Assembly (NCBI GenBank): GCA_023376005.1
Contig: CM042160.1
Coordinates: forward strand, 84,743,229 to 84,807,228
DNA: 64,000 bases
Reading direction: 5' to 3'
From: Doryteuthis pealeii
Taxonomy: Eukaryota > Mollusca > Cephalopoda > Myopsida > Loliginidae
This document shows, piece by piece, positions 32,519-42,159 of the stretch. The position numbers were made by a program, and so were the translations under genes. The notes beneath the pieces were generated by a model. That model searched no databases, was not told the DNA's origin, and saw nothing but the letters and a program-made list of their open reading frames with translations. The first letter of the stretch is position 1; each line of letters opens with the position of its first letter.

Positions 32519-32660
32519 TGTGTGAATAAAACTAACATGAAATCCTGCAGAGTAGATATTTAGATATTTACCAAACCCTTTGCCTCAAGTAGGATGTGAC
32601 ACAAGGTTGCAAGTATGGGTCATCTAACTCTATTCAGTAGTAACAAAATAAAAATACCTT
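32400..32660 (-). repeat. SINE-B/C 3' fragment with (AT)n(GT)n
   Basis: The segment TTGCCTCAAGTAGGATGTGA, CACAAGGTTGCAAGTATGGG and TAACTCTATTCAGTAGTAAC is the antisense of the SINE-B tail and loop region. The compound microsatellite is 32469-32520. Confidence 0.65.
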
Positions 32661-32804
32661 GCATGCGAACCTCAGATGATCATCATTTAAAGACAAAAAA
32701 CTAGTAGATATTGTAAGATATTTTTTTTACTGATAAAACTATGAAAGTAAAAGTTAGTCACAATTATTCTGAAACGATATATATATCCTATTGTGTTCCT
32801 CAGG

Positions 32805-33080
32805 GTTCAATACTGAAACCTAATTTTGTCAGAGAATTAATCACCTAACATATGCCCTATCTGTCGCCCAGATCCCCTCACTTCATTCAAATTACCTAGA
32901 CCCGCCCCTCCTACCCTCCCAAAATAAGACCCCACCGCTAATTGATAGATTTAAGCCATTGTTTCTTGCAAAGTTTTTCAGTAATATCCATTATTTTGCT
33001 CACACCCTAAGATGCCGCAGTAATGCGGTTGAAATAAATTATTATAATGAAGCAAATTTAAAGTTTTTTCCTTCATTTAC
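32805..33080 (+). repeat. Direct repeat D31, copy 2
   Basis: Partner of 31700-31965, in the same orientation, ending CCTTCATTTACTGA before (AT)n at 33084-33109. The two copies bracket the RING exon. Confidence 0.8.
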
Positions 33081-33110
33081 TGAATATATATATATATATA
33101 TATATATATT

Positions 33111-33720
33111 GTAGCATAATGGTGTGCGGCGCGCCCTACCCGGGAACACCATATTTGTAGCCTTGTGCCAGACGCAGATAAACCTTAATAGGATGTAGCA
33201 TGATTCTCAGACCTTACAGGAGTGGGCAAGCAAGAGGATAATGTAATTCTCATTATCACCTGTGAGTCGATTCGTAGCCAGGAAGTCTAGGATTTTGCTA
33301 TTAAAATTTATTTTAATCGGTTTGGCAGAAGAAAGGATGGTTGACCCGTTGACCTCTTAATTAACACGTGCAATTTGGTAAAACAGAACATTCGAAAACT
33401 TCTAAAACGTTCTAGAAAGCTCCACACCCATTTCTATATAATGAGGGAACCTTAGATTTTGCGACAGTTGGTCTGGGGCAGTGGAGACAGTCGGGTTGAC
33501 GGAACTTGCCGAGAGCAGTCGGGGTTGGCAGTTTGGCCGGGTTAGTGAGGTCCTGGAATCGAGAGTGGTGTCGCTGATGTGTGAAGCCTGATAATTGGTG
33601 CTGACAGTAGGAACGTTACTAAAAACTTAAGGAAATCGACTATCTCTCTCTCTCAATAACCTGCATTACGTGAATAAATTAATGAAAAGCAAGAAGTACT
33701 GCCCTCATCTTTATTTTACT
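33111..33720 (+). other. Unassigned, promoter-like sequence; possible LTR
   Basis: 33111-33210 is SINE-B-like (CACCATATTTGTAGCCTTGT). A TATA-like CTATATAATGAGGGA occurs at 33435-33450, a G-rich block at 33475-33560, and AATAAA at 33672. The order TATA, GC-rich, AATAAA would suit an LTR, but no TG...CA ends or partner were found. Confidence 0.35.
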
Positions 33721-34098
33721 ACGTGAAAGAAATACTACGAGATTTTTTATGAATGAGATTCCTCTGCCCAGAGATACCCGTGGAGATAGAAAGTTAATTG
33801 ACCGCAACGAAGAACCACTTGTCTTGTAAGGTGATATCTTTGCCTGACCATAAACTAAAGAAAAGAGGAAGAAGGATTCCTTGGGTCCGCTGGCTAGAAA
33901 CAAAGACTACTAGATGTGTGTGCGCTTGTAAACGAACGAGCGTTGTCAACCCCCTGATACACGACTGTACAAGGCCTAATGGTACCGTGTGTTTTAAAGA
34001 CGCGGTGGGCCCCACAATGTCACGTATACTATACGATGTAATATCGTGAAAAGAGACCAATACGTTACACACACAACACACACACACACAAAAACCCT

Positions 34099-34181
<83 letters not shown>

Positions 34182-34690
34182 AGGGTTTTGTAACAAATAC
34201 ACTGCACACGCACAACAAGACAACAGGTGATTTTGATAGACAGTAAATTTACACACCCGCACCCATAAACAATCAAACGATATCTGGAATGTTAATCTCA
34301 GACACATATTAATAAAAAAAGAGATCAGATGATCCTGTTAGTATACAAAAAAAACATGCTTAGAGGGCGAGCCAAATCTGGAATAATAATTAACAAAAAA
34401 AAGGGAAAAAAAGCAAATGAACACACTTACACACGCATAAACACACGCATAAACAAGCCCCCCCCCACACACACACACACAGAATTTGGAAGACATGAGA
34501 CAGAACAAATGAACAGCCACTGGCAACAACTTCAGTTCTAGCAATCTCCTGTTAGATGGGATTTTTATCCCGAAATATTGAGAATAAATCACAGGTTAAC
34601 AAACAACACTACAGTTACCTTCTTTTTTCTTTATACTTGCATTGTGATAGCCTTCAAAACCAACCAACAAACCAATATATATATATATAT
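33721..34690. other. Unassigned sequence with an AT palindrome-like microsatellite
   Basis: The two (AT)n tracts at 34102-34137 and 34147-34179 are flanked by AACCCTCTTATATA and its complement, so the block folds on itself. Poly(C) at 34460-34467 precedes (CA)n. The frames at 33679-34607 are overlapping, low-complexity and not supported. Confidence 0.5.
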
Positions 34691-34921
34691 TGTTGTGAGG
34701 TTTTAAGGGGTTAAATAAGAACAAAACGACGGGTAACAAATGTAGGAAAATGTATTAACAAAAAGTAGACAAATACAATACAGAGAAGTGGGAATTACGT
34801 CCGACAAATAGAATTGTGAGCTGACTCGCAGTGGCTTACTCTCAAGCCACAATTGTCCCTGTTACTTATAGTAACCTGTCGGCGCATTCCATTAGTCTTA
34901 TAGGGTGTATCACCTATAACA
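34691..34921. mobile_element. Solo LTR, 231 bp, copy 1
   Basis: It starts TGTTGTGAGGTTTTAAGGGG and ends CACCTATAACA, with TG...CA ends and matching TGTT/AACA tips. It is inserted in an (AT)n tract, so a TATAT-like duplication cannot be distinguished from the repeat. The length is identical to copy 2 at 36014-36244. Strand is uncertain; TATA-like elements are better on minus. Confidence 0.8.
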
Positions 34922-34925
34922 TATA

Positions 34926-34976
<51 letters not shown>

Positions 34977-35019
34977 CTAAGTCTAGTCGCACTGAAGAGA
35001 CATGAAACGTTGAAACAGG

Positions 35020-35117
35020 ATTGTCTGTGGTTCAGTTAGTAGAGCACCCACCAAGGAATCACAAGGTTCCTGATTTGATACCGGTTCCCTGCCTCTTAGC
35101 GCATGTAGCACAGATTG
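35020..35117 (+). repeat. SINE-A head only
   Basis: tRNA-like part GTGGTTCAGTTAGTAGAGCA and GGTTCCTGATTTGATACCGG, truncated after AGCGCATGTAGCACAG. Confidence 0.7.
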
Positions 35118-35340
35118 GATAATCTGAAGTACCCCTTCATTGCCATTATCCCATTGTATTCACAGGTCCACTCTGACTCATGGTAGTACCTGTTAGGGTA
35201 GTACCTCTTAGGTTCCCATATACGGGTTAAATAGATTAAAAATTAGTTTTTAAATGTTTGTTTTTTAAATAATGGGCATAATAAAATTGAATACCTGACA
35301 AGACTGAATAAAACAAAGACGTCTTCGACATGAAATAACC
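35118..35340 (-). repeat. Family T terminal fragment
   Basis: Matches 12270-12470: GTACCCCTTCATTGCCATTA, CACAGGTCCACTCTGACTCA, GGTAGTACCTGTTAGG, CATATACGGGTTAAATAGAT, then AAAACAAAGACGTCTTCG. Confidence 0.7.
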
Positions 35341-35349
35341 CAACAAGGG

Positions 35350-35849
35350 TTGACATGCCACAAACTCTAACAAACCAACCAATCAACCAACAAAGTTTCG
35401 GCCGATGTTGTGTTTCTTCTCGAACTCGGGTATCTTCTCGTCGAACTTGGGAGCATTATCGGAAAAATTATAGATAAATTATCTGCCCCTGGCACCAGAG
35501 GGCGGATCGCCAATACACAATATTGGCGCCTAAATTAAATCCTATGACGAAAGTTACTTATCGAAAGTTACTTATCAGTTAACCAGCGAGTCCCGTTTTT
35601 CAAGCGCCCCCTTTACCTTCTTCACCCTCAGCAAGATAAAACGCCATCAAGTTTGCAACCTTTTTGAATATATGTCTTTTTTTATCTTCAATTGTTGTTC
35701 TCGTCTTCTTTCATCCGAATTTACTTGCTGACTGGGAATTATAAGAATCCCGCCAATTCCTCTTAGTATTTATGAAACTTCGAACCGAAACCTTTATTCA
35801 TTAGGGTAAATTGTTCTCATTCCGTTAACAATGACTAGGTAGAAGTGTT
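35350..35849. other. Unassigned AT-rich sequence
   Basis: 35395-35460 resembles the CTGAAGAAGG-module family in part (TTTCGGCCGATGTTGTGTTT, CTTCTCGAACTCGG). The segment 35482-35530 is shared with 26760-26820 and 49255-49310. No gene is supported. Confidence 0.5.
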
Positions 35850-36573
35850 GGCTGACTTCTGATTTAGGTCGGAAAATTAAAACGGAAAGTTTTTTGGTGG
35901 TACCCAATGACAGTTTAACTACAGTCTATGAATTAACATTTTGCGAATTGGGTTACGGTTTTAGGGGATTATGGTTGTTTTTAATTACGTATTGCTTAAA
36001 AAAAATAAACAACTGTTGTGAGGTTTTAAGGGGTCAAATAAGAACAAAACAACGGGTAACGAAAAGTAGAAAAATGTATTAACAGAAAGTAGACAATACA
36101 ATAGAGAGATGTGGAAATTACGTCCAACGAACAGAGTTATTGGCACTCGCATTGGCTTGCTCCCTAAGCCACAATTATCCCTGTTTATTTATAGTAATCT
36201 GTTGGCGCATTCCATTGGTCTTATAGGGTGTATCACCTATAACAACAACAAAAAACCCAAATTATTAAATATTTAATGTTGAAAAATATTTTTTAAACTA
36301 AGTTTAATTGAAATTATACATTGCAATACTAACACAAACAACAGTCTCAATAATAGATTCAATAATTAATTTCAATGGTTAATTAAATGTATAGTAATTT
36401 GGGTTTTTTTGTTGTTTATTTTTTTAAGCAATACGTAATTAAAAACAACTTTAATCCCCTAAAACCGTAACCCAATTCGCAAAATGTTAATTCATAGACT
36501 GTAGTTAAACTGTCATTGGGTACCACCAAAAAACTTTCCGCTTTAATTTTCCGACCTAAATCAGAAGTCAGCC
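35850..36573. repeat. Large inverted repeat, ~165-bp arms, with an LTR inserted in one arm
   Basis: The left arm (35850-36013 continued at 36245-36264) and right arm (about 36393-36573) are reverse complements with few differences, for instance GCTGACTTCTGATTTAGGTC against its complement at 36552-36571. The left arm is split by the solo LTR at 36014-36244; the right arm preserves the unsplit sequence. Confidence 0.88.
36014..36244. mobile_element. Solo LTR, 231 bp, copy 2, with 5-bp target duplication
   Basis: TGTTGTGAGG...CCTATAACA, flanked by ACAAC at 36009-36013 and 36245-36249. The opposite palindrome arm (36401-36420) shows the empty site with a single ACAAC, which confirms the boundaries independently. 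No internal region remains, consistent with LTR-LTR recombination. Confidence 0.9.
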
Positions 36574-36604
36574 GAAGTGTTAAGCTATGTTCAGTATTCC
36601 ATGT

Positions 36605-36715
36605 TATTTTGTTCTTGCAGTCAGGATTGAACCTGCAGCCCCTGGATGATAGTCACTTACAGCTGTATTAACCGAAAGCATATATTCGTTACGCCACACT
36701 AGGACACATGGTATT
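36605..36715 (-). repeat. tRNA-like fragment of an unassigned SINE
   Basis: The minus strand carries a B-box-like GGTTCAATCCTGAC preceded by GGGGCTGCA and a GTGTGGCGTAACGAAT segment. It does not align with SINE-A, -B or -C. No intact tRNA cloverleaf is supported. Confidence 0.45.
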
Positions 36716-36848
36716 CTTATACTTTAGTTGTTTTTATTTTATTATTTTATTTTTTTTCGGTTTTGTTTTTTATTCGTTTGAGGTTCCCTGTCTCTAAATA
36801 ACGCTAAACAACAATCTTGGAGGACTATGACAGTTTTATTCTACTTTC

Positions 36849-36883
<35 letters not shown>

Positions 36884-37770
36884 CCATCCGAGCATACTCA
36901 TTGGTTTTGTCCCGCAGCCGTCTGTCTGACGCCTTCCACCATGGCTTGTCTTTAATTGTGATGTTCGTTTATTCTTATTATTTGCATGCGACCGGCGCCG
37001 TATCTTGAATGTCTCCCCTCCTCCAAACACCACCGGAGCCTTTTATACATCATGTCGCGGTACTTGACCACGTTTTTATTCCTATCAGACTGACATTAAC
37101 AAAAACACCCGAAACCTAACAATAATAATGATCAAACTACCTCAAAGTCACACTAACCTAGTTGTGAATAAAAAAAATAACTATCAAAATAACTATAAAA
37201 AAAACCCCACTGTCAATCTTAATTCAATGAAAGTTTGAAAATAATCGATTTGAACAGGAAAGAAGGAAAGAAAATGGAGGGGGGGAGAAAGAACGCTAAA
37301 CCAAGAACGTGTGGTTCACTGTCTCTGCTGCGGCAATACTGTAATAAAAGACGCTATGATAACCTGTCCCAGCAATTGCTAGACATAATCATAGGTATAA
37401 TATTTAGTGATTGAATGTATTAAACGAAATCTTTTTCTTTCTTTATTTTATCATTTTTTTTTTTTTTTTTGCTATCTATTTATTCATTTATTCATTTTGA
37501 CTAATGTCGTGATTCATCCAGTTCTACTGCCGTGTAGACTACGCAGCTCACTTCATTTCCTTGACTTTTGTGATTTGAGGCGAAAAAAGGAAAGTCAAAG
37601 AATTACTTTTTTTATGTTGATGCATTTTGATGAAACGCGTAGATTAAAAGAAAAAGAAAAAAAAAACGATTGAAGTATTTAATAACTTTTTTATTCACCC
37701 AAAAGGTAGATAGATGGAAAAAAAAACTTACTACAAGGTGTAACTGCACTACGCTTTTTATTTGATATTT
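36716..37770. other. Unassigned AT-rich sequence with TTTC tract
   Basis: (CTTT)n at 36850-36885. The GGTTCCCTGTCTCT motif of 24-26 kb recurs at 36782 and, as GGTTCACTGTCTCTG, at 37312. No gene is supported. Confidence 0.5.
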
Positions 37771-37771
37771 C

Positions 37772-37826
<55 letters not shown>

Positions 37827-37830
<4 letters not shown>

Positions 37831-38585
37831 GAAAGATCAAATAAAAATTGGTAATACCTGACTCATTAATATTATTATTACTACTAGCAAATATATGCAC
37901 CCTCTGGGTGCAAGTATTTAAGTTCTAATGTAATAAATATGATATTAAATTAGAAAGGCTAATGAAACTGAATAAGAATGCAGATAAAAAGATTTGGAAC
38001 AGAGGGGGTATAATCGAAAAATAGAACAGCTTAGAAACTAACTCTTCCATCATTTTCCATTACTCCCGTCTTTCATTGGTAAATTTTCGTAATTTAACTA
38101 TTTAGTTAAAATAGGAAGTAAAGGATAATATCACAGTTATTTCTTCTTGTTAAGGGATTTCTTTTAAGATTTATCTCAGAGATTTTTGCTCATATTCAAT
38201 AAGATAAAACCAAACAATTAGAAATCAATAATACTAAGCATATATTCATTAAAATCAATTTTTTAAGATCAATATGCAAATTAGCCTTCCAATTCACACT
38301 GTAAACCGCTATTTTGTTGTATATATAAATACAATTGCATGTTATTAGTATGTAGATATGGTCAACAGTCTTAATGATATAAAGCAATTTTATTAATAAT
38401 TGAGGTTTAAATAAAAAAATAAAATCACAGAGAATATGATGTAAATAACTAAGGGAATTGTGACTTGTATAGTGATATAGTTTCGGTTACAGACAGATAA
38501 ATCCACAATCTCTATTATAATAAGATATATATATATATAGTAATAATAATTCTTCATTAATATGACTCATTAATATTATTATTAC

Positions 38586-38617
<32 letters not shown>

Positions 38618-38668
38618 GTAATAATAATATTAATGAGTCAGGTATTACCAATTTGTATTTGATCTTTC

Positions 38669-38672
<4 letters not shown>
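37827..38672. repeat. Element bounded by ~60-bp inverted repeats
   Basis: AAACGAAAGATCAAATAAAA to ATTATTATTACTACTAG at the left is mirrored at 38610-38672. The interior 37885-38330 matches 51885-52285 in diverged form. Both ends adjoin (AT)n tracts at 37776-37826 and 38673-38713. No coding sequence. Confidence 0.7.
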
Positions 38673-38716
<44 letters not shown>

Positions 38717-38853
38717 GAAGTTGAAACAGACTACGATGTTCTAGCATCACATGATCATTTGCGAGATTCACTTGTCATGGTTATTTTCTATAATTATCGA
38801 ATTTTCTACGATATACGCATTGTAATTGCCTTCAAGCAAAAATATGAATAATA

Positions 38854-38889
<36 letters not shown>

Positions 38890-39066
38890 ATGAGGTATCC
38901 AAAACTTGATAGTAAGGGATGATTCTATATGTGATATCTAAGACATACTGTATTCTTATTGTATGATCCAGTATGTATAAATACAGTGAATCTTTAAATC
39001 CTACAGAGAGCTCAATGTATAATAATCTTTTTAGATTATATACAGAGCAATATTTATCTTAGAAAG

Positions 39067-39240
39067 GAAGGAAAAGCTCAACACCGTTATTCCATAATAA
39101 ATTCATTTCGACCAATATTGGGATTCTCCATCTGATGAGACTTGAATTGGGGAGCTTTGTTAAATCAACTTAGATTTATAAAGGCCCCAATTTTGTCGAA
39201 ATAAATTTATTATGGAATAACGGTGTTGAGTTTTTTCTTC
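39067..39240. repeat. Palindrome with ~45-bp arms around a hammerhead
   Basis: The left arm 39067-39112 (AGCTCAACACCGTTATTCCA... TTTCGAC) and right arm 39195-39240 are complementary with few differences. The right arm begins in stem II of the ribozyme, the same relation as at 30716-31035. Confidence 0.85.
39127..39216 (+). ncRNA. Hammerhead ribozyme with long stem II
   Basis: Stem I is TCCAT (39127-39131) with ATGGA (39212-39216). The CTGATGA box is 39132-39138. Stem II is GAC plus AATTGGGG pairing with CCCCAATT plus GTC (39139-39152 and 39185-39197), closing a ~32-nt loop with a small internal loop. GAAA is 39198-39201. Stem III is TAAA/TTTA (39202-39209). U16.1 is 39210 and U17 is 39211, giving an NUH cleavage site before 39212. 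The extended stem II is unusual but the core is complete. Activity is inferred. Confidence 0.75.
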
Positions 39241-39247
39241 ATTTCAA

Positions 39248-39283
<36 letters not shown>

Positions 39284-39372
39284 AAGGCAATTACAATGCG
39301 TATATCGTATAAAATTCGATAATTATTTAAAATAATCATGACAAGCAAACTCGGCGGTATAACCGCTGATGA

Positions 39373-39415
<43 letters not shown>

Positions 39416-39417
<2 letters not shown>

Positions 39418-40683
39418 GTTCAGAATAAATCTGACATATTTGTTTATTTTTCTCCGTAGGTTGGAGGTATTGACGCACACTACGCTTCATTTAAAAGATT
39501 GGATCCTTCTTACGTGATGATAGATAAAATGGATGACTGGATCCCACCTGAATCATGGATGAGAATAATTTGTATCATGATGATCTGCACCAGCCAGCAA
39601 AATAAGGAGATTATGCATGCTGCCCAATGCTCCCTGAACTATCAGACCTGAACTGGAGAATTGCAATGGAGATTACGAGGCTGTGGCTAGAAGAAAGCAA
39701 CATAACAGACGATCTGATTGCGTTCGTACAGCAGAATTCCTACAAATCTGCAGAAAAATGTGTTGGAGGACCCTGGCATTGGAATTCGGGCTCGAATTCG
39801 TCACATGAATTGAATGTTTCAACCTCTATCATGAAACTTGCACTCAATGAAGACCTTTGCTACTACTCATACAAGCGTCACAGAGGTCAACTGCTCCCAG
39901 GAAATGCCCGTGAAAATCGTCTGACAAAGGCGAAGAAACTTCTGAGCAAAGTGAAACATCCCGCTGAGCCACAAACAATATGGTTCTTTTCTGATGAGAA
40001 AAAACGTTTACCAAGATCAAAAGCATAACACGCAGAATAACAGATGGCTTGCATACAGTCCAAAGGACACTCCTCGTGTCTTGCAAACTAAATTTCCCCA
40101 AACTATGATGGTTTTCGGATGTGTGTCCTCTGAGGGTGATGTGATGCCTCTGCATTTTTTTCAGAGAATGCATCAGATTGGATTCAGATGCCAACGTGGA
40201 GTTGCTAAACACTGTAGTCAAATCCTAGATAACAATGGTAGCCAATAGTAGGCCATATGTATGGCAGTAGGATTCGGCCCCCTGCCACACCTCTGGTAAA
40301 AGTCAAAAATGGTTGTCGGTGAATTTTTATAACTACACCAGTCCCAATGTTTGGCCTCCGAACTCCCCAGATCTTAACCTCATGGATTATTATGTATGTG
40401 GGGCGCAGTTAAGAAAGACACCAATCGCCATACCAATACTACAAATGCCCAGTTAATCGACAGAATTGAGGTAGTTTTTGAGACCCTTCTCGGGGAAACT
40501 GTAACATCAGACTGCTCCAGGATTGAGGTTGTGATCGACGCTAATAGCGATTATTTTGAGTGAAACCTGTTGACAGTAATGTAATTTCCGTACCTGTTGA
40601 ATTTCTTTATAATCCAGTAAATTTTGTAGTTACCAAGCACTTATTCTTTTTCCTTATGAAACTGTCAACTTTATCCCGAACAC
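39416..40683 (+). mobile_element. Tc1/mariner-family transposon, decayed
   Basis: Imperfect terminal inverted repeats: the left end GTGTTCAGAATAAATCTGAC starts at 39416, and the right end read inwards from 40683 is GTGTTCGGGATAAAGTTGAC. Between them lies a broken transposase gene. The left end adjoins (AT)n, so a TA duplication cannot be verified. Length about 1.27 kb, normal for the family. Confidence 0.75.
39627..40563 (+). pseudogene. mariner-family transposase, frameshifted
   Basis: Three frames together resemble a full catalytic domain. WFFSDEK (about 39980-40000) carries the first Asp. A DSAPCH phrase at 40271 carries the second, preceded by an in-frame TAG. NSPDLNLMDYYV places the third at 40370, with 32 residues between the last two. 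The end is VIDANSDYFE and TGA at 40561. Frameshifts near 40000 and 40400 and the stop make it inactive. Confidence 0.8.
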
Positions 40684-40689
40684 ACAGTG

Positions 40690-40829
40690 TTTTGTAATAT
40701 CTAATGGTTTTTTCTTTCCTCTCTGTTGTCTTTCATTTGATATCTATTTTTGACAGATTTCTCATAGCACTACTTCCACTTCATTTTATGGAATCATAAG
40801 AATTAGTAGGGTGTTCGAATCTAACACCC

Positions 40830-40874
<45 letters not shown>

Positions 40875-41729
40875 GTATTAGATTATTCAAACGAAGGTAA
40901 CCCAATACAGAATATTCGGCAAGGAAAAGACAAGTCAATTTATACATGGTAACATTTTATTAAAACAACATGTACAGATGAAACATAGTTCCAGACTCAA
41001 ATCATAAAACTTGACACAAGGTGTCCCGAGGAACATGAAAAAGTGTATGGTAAAAAGAGGCGGAAACCACTTATTTATTTTTGTCCGGGAGGTCTGGGAA
41101 CAAAGGGATCACCATGTGCTTCGTTGCAATGGAACGAAAAGAACACAAGGTCTGTTTGTTACAATTTTAGTGGCCATCCTTTAGGCTTCAAGTAAGAATG
41201 CTTGTCCAGCGAAGATCCTTTGTGAGCGCGATCCTTAGCAAAGCAGAGCGCGATTCTTGGTAAAGAATCCTTAGGTTGTTCCTTGCTGCTCCTCAGTCTT
41301 GCAGGTCCTTCGTCAATGTTTGCAAATGGACGTCTCTCAGTATCAGCGATTAAGTAGTCAACCAGCCACGCACTCGGACTGTTGATTGGCTGAGGTTTAA
41401 ATCATGTGACCTCGCTTAGTCTATAAATTTAAGTGGTGTATTGCAGCACACCATATATACAAAATATTCCAACACCGTTCGATTCCACAGATTTTTAGAG
41501 CTCGTCTAGTCCCGTGACCAAAACGGACACGTGACCGGGGAAAGTCCCTCCTTCAATGTAAAAAGGGAGATAATTATATTTTGTCTCCCAACAAAAGGTA
41601 TAACCTCTTAGCAAGAATGAAAACTTAGAAAATTCCGTTAGTGTTGACATTTTTCAGTTTCAACGCTGAAATTTAGTGAACTCTATCAGTAATAATGGAA
41701 TTATATTTATTTTCAATTCATGATATAAA
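40690..41729. other. Unassigned sequence after the transposon
   Basis: (AT)n at 40830-40872 follows a small hairpin, GGGTGTTCGAATCTAACACCC. 40890-41500 is moderately GC-rich with TTGGCTGAGGTTTAAATCAT and a TATA-like TCTATAAATTTAAG at 41419-41432. It may be part of a retroelement. No gene is supported. Confidence 0.4.
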
Positions 41730-41730
41730 A

Positions 41731-41957
41731 AGTCGTCGGGGTGGCCTAAAGTCGGTATCAGCCTGACAGCGAGGGAGTCTATCCCCTTCTCACTAGCGCT
41801 AGACCAAGAAGATTGTTTTAGTTTTTTTTTGCGTCTGGGGTGGAGTGCCACACCTACCATCAGCTCCTCACTTTACGGCACAGATTCCTGTGCTACTCAT
41901 ACGCTGAGTAGGCGAGGGCCGGTATCGAATCCGGAACCTTGTAGTTCCTAGTCATAC
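41731..41957 (-). repeat. SINE-A, lacking the outer tRNA head
   Basis: From AAGTCGTCGGGGTGGCCTAA to the complement of the B box (GGTATCGAATCCGGAACCTT), truncated at CCTAGTCATAC. A short T-run insertion lies at 41821-41830. Confidence 0.88.
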
Positions 41958-42159
41958 TATGTATCAATTATATTTGTATTTGATATAATGATATATCCTT
42001 AAAATCAGAAATCATATATATTGATATATCATTTATATTTGATATCATTTGTCATTTATATTTATTGATTTATATTTTATAGATCCTACTAATAATTATG
42101 GAATAAAGATATCAATTTATGATATATTTTGTATAAGTGGTATGTTGAATCCGTTTTCC

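Larger units (their letters stand above)
38755..39365. repeat. Outer inverted repeat enclosing the second hammerhead palindrome
   Basis: The left arm at about 38762-38836 (TTATCGAATTTTCTACGATA, CATTGTAATTGCCTTCAA) and right arm at 39282-39360 are complementary with differences. Between them lie (GT)n at 38869-38889 and the inner palindrome at 39067-39240. Confidence 0.75.

Noticed and set aside
33540..33600. CGCTGATGTGTGAAGCC as a hammerhead core
   Set aside because: The box reads CTGATGT, breaking the required A9, and GAAA is missing.
33590..33625. TGGTGCTGACAGTAGGAAC as an LTR primer binding site
   Set aside because: It does not follow a CA-ending LTR and I cannot match it to a tRNA with confidence.
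35000..35020. CTGAAGAGACATGAAACG as a hammerhead core
   Set aside because: The interval between boxes is too short for a stem II and stem I pairing is not apparent.
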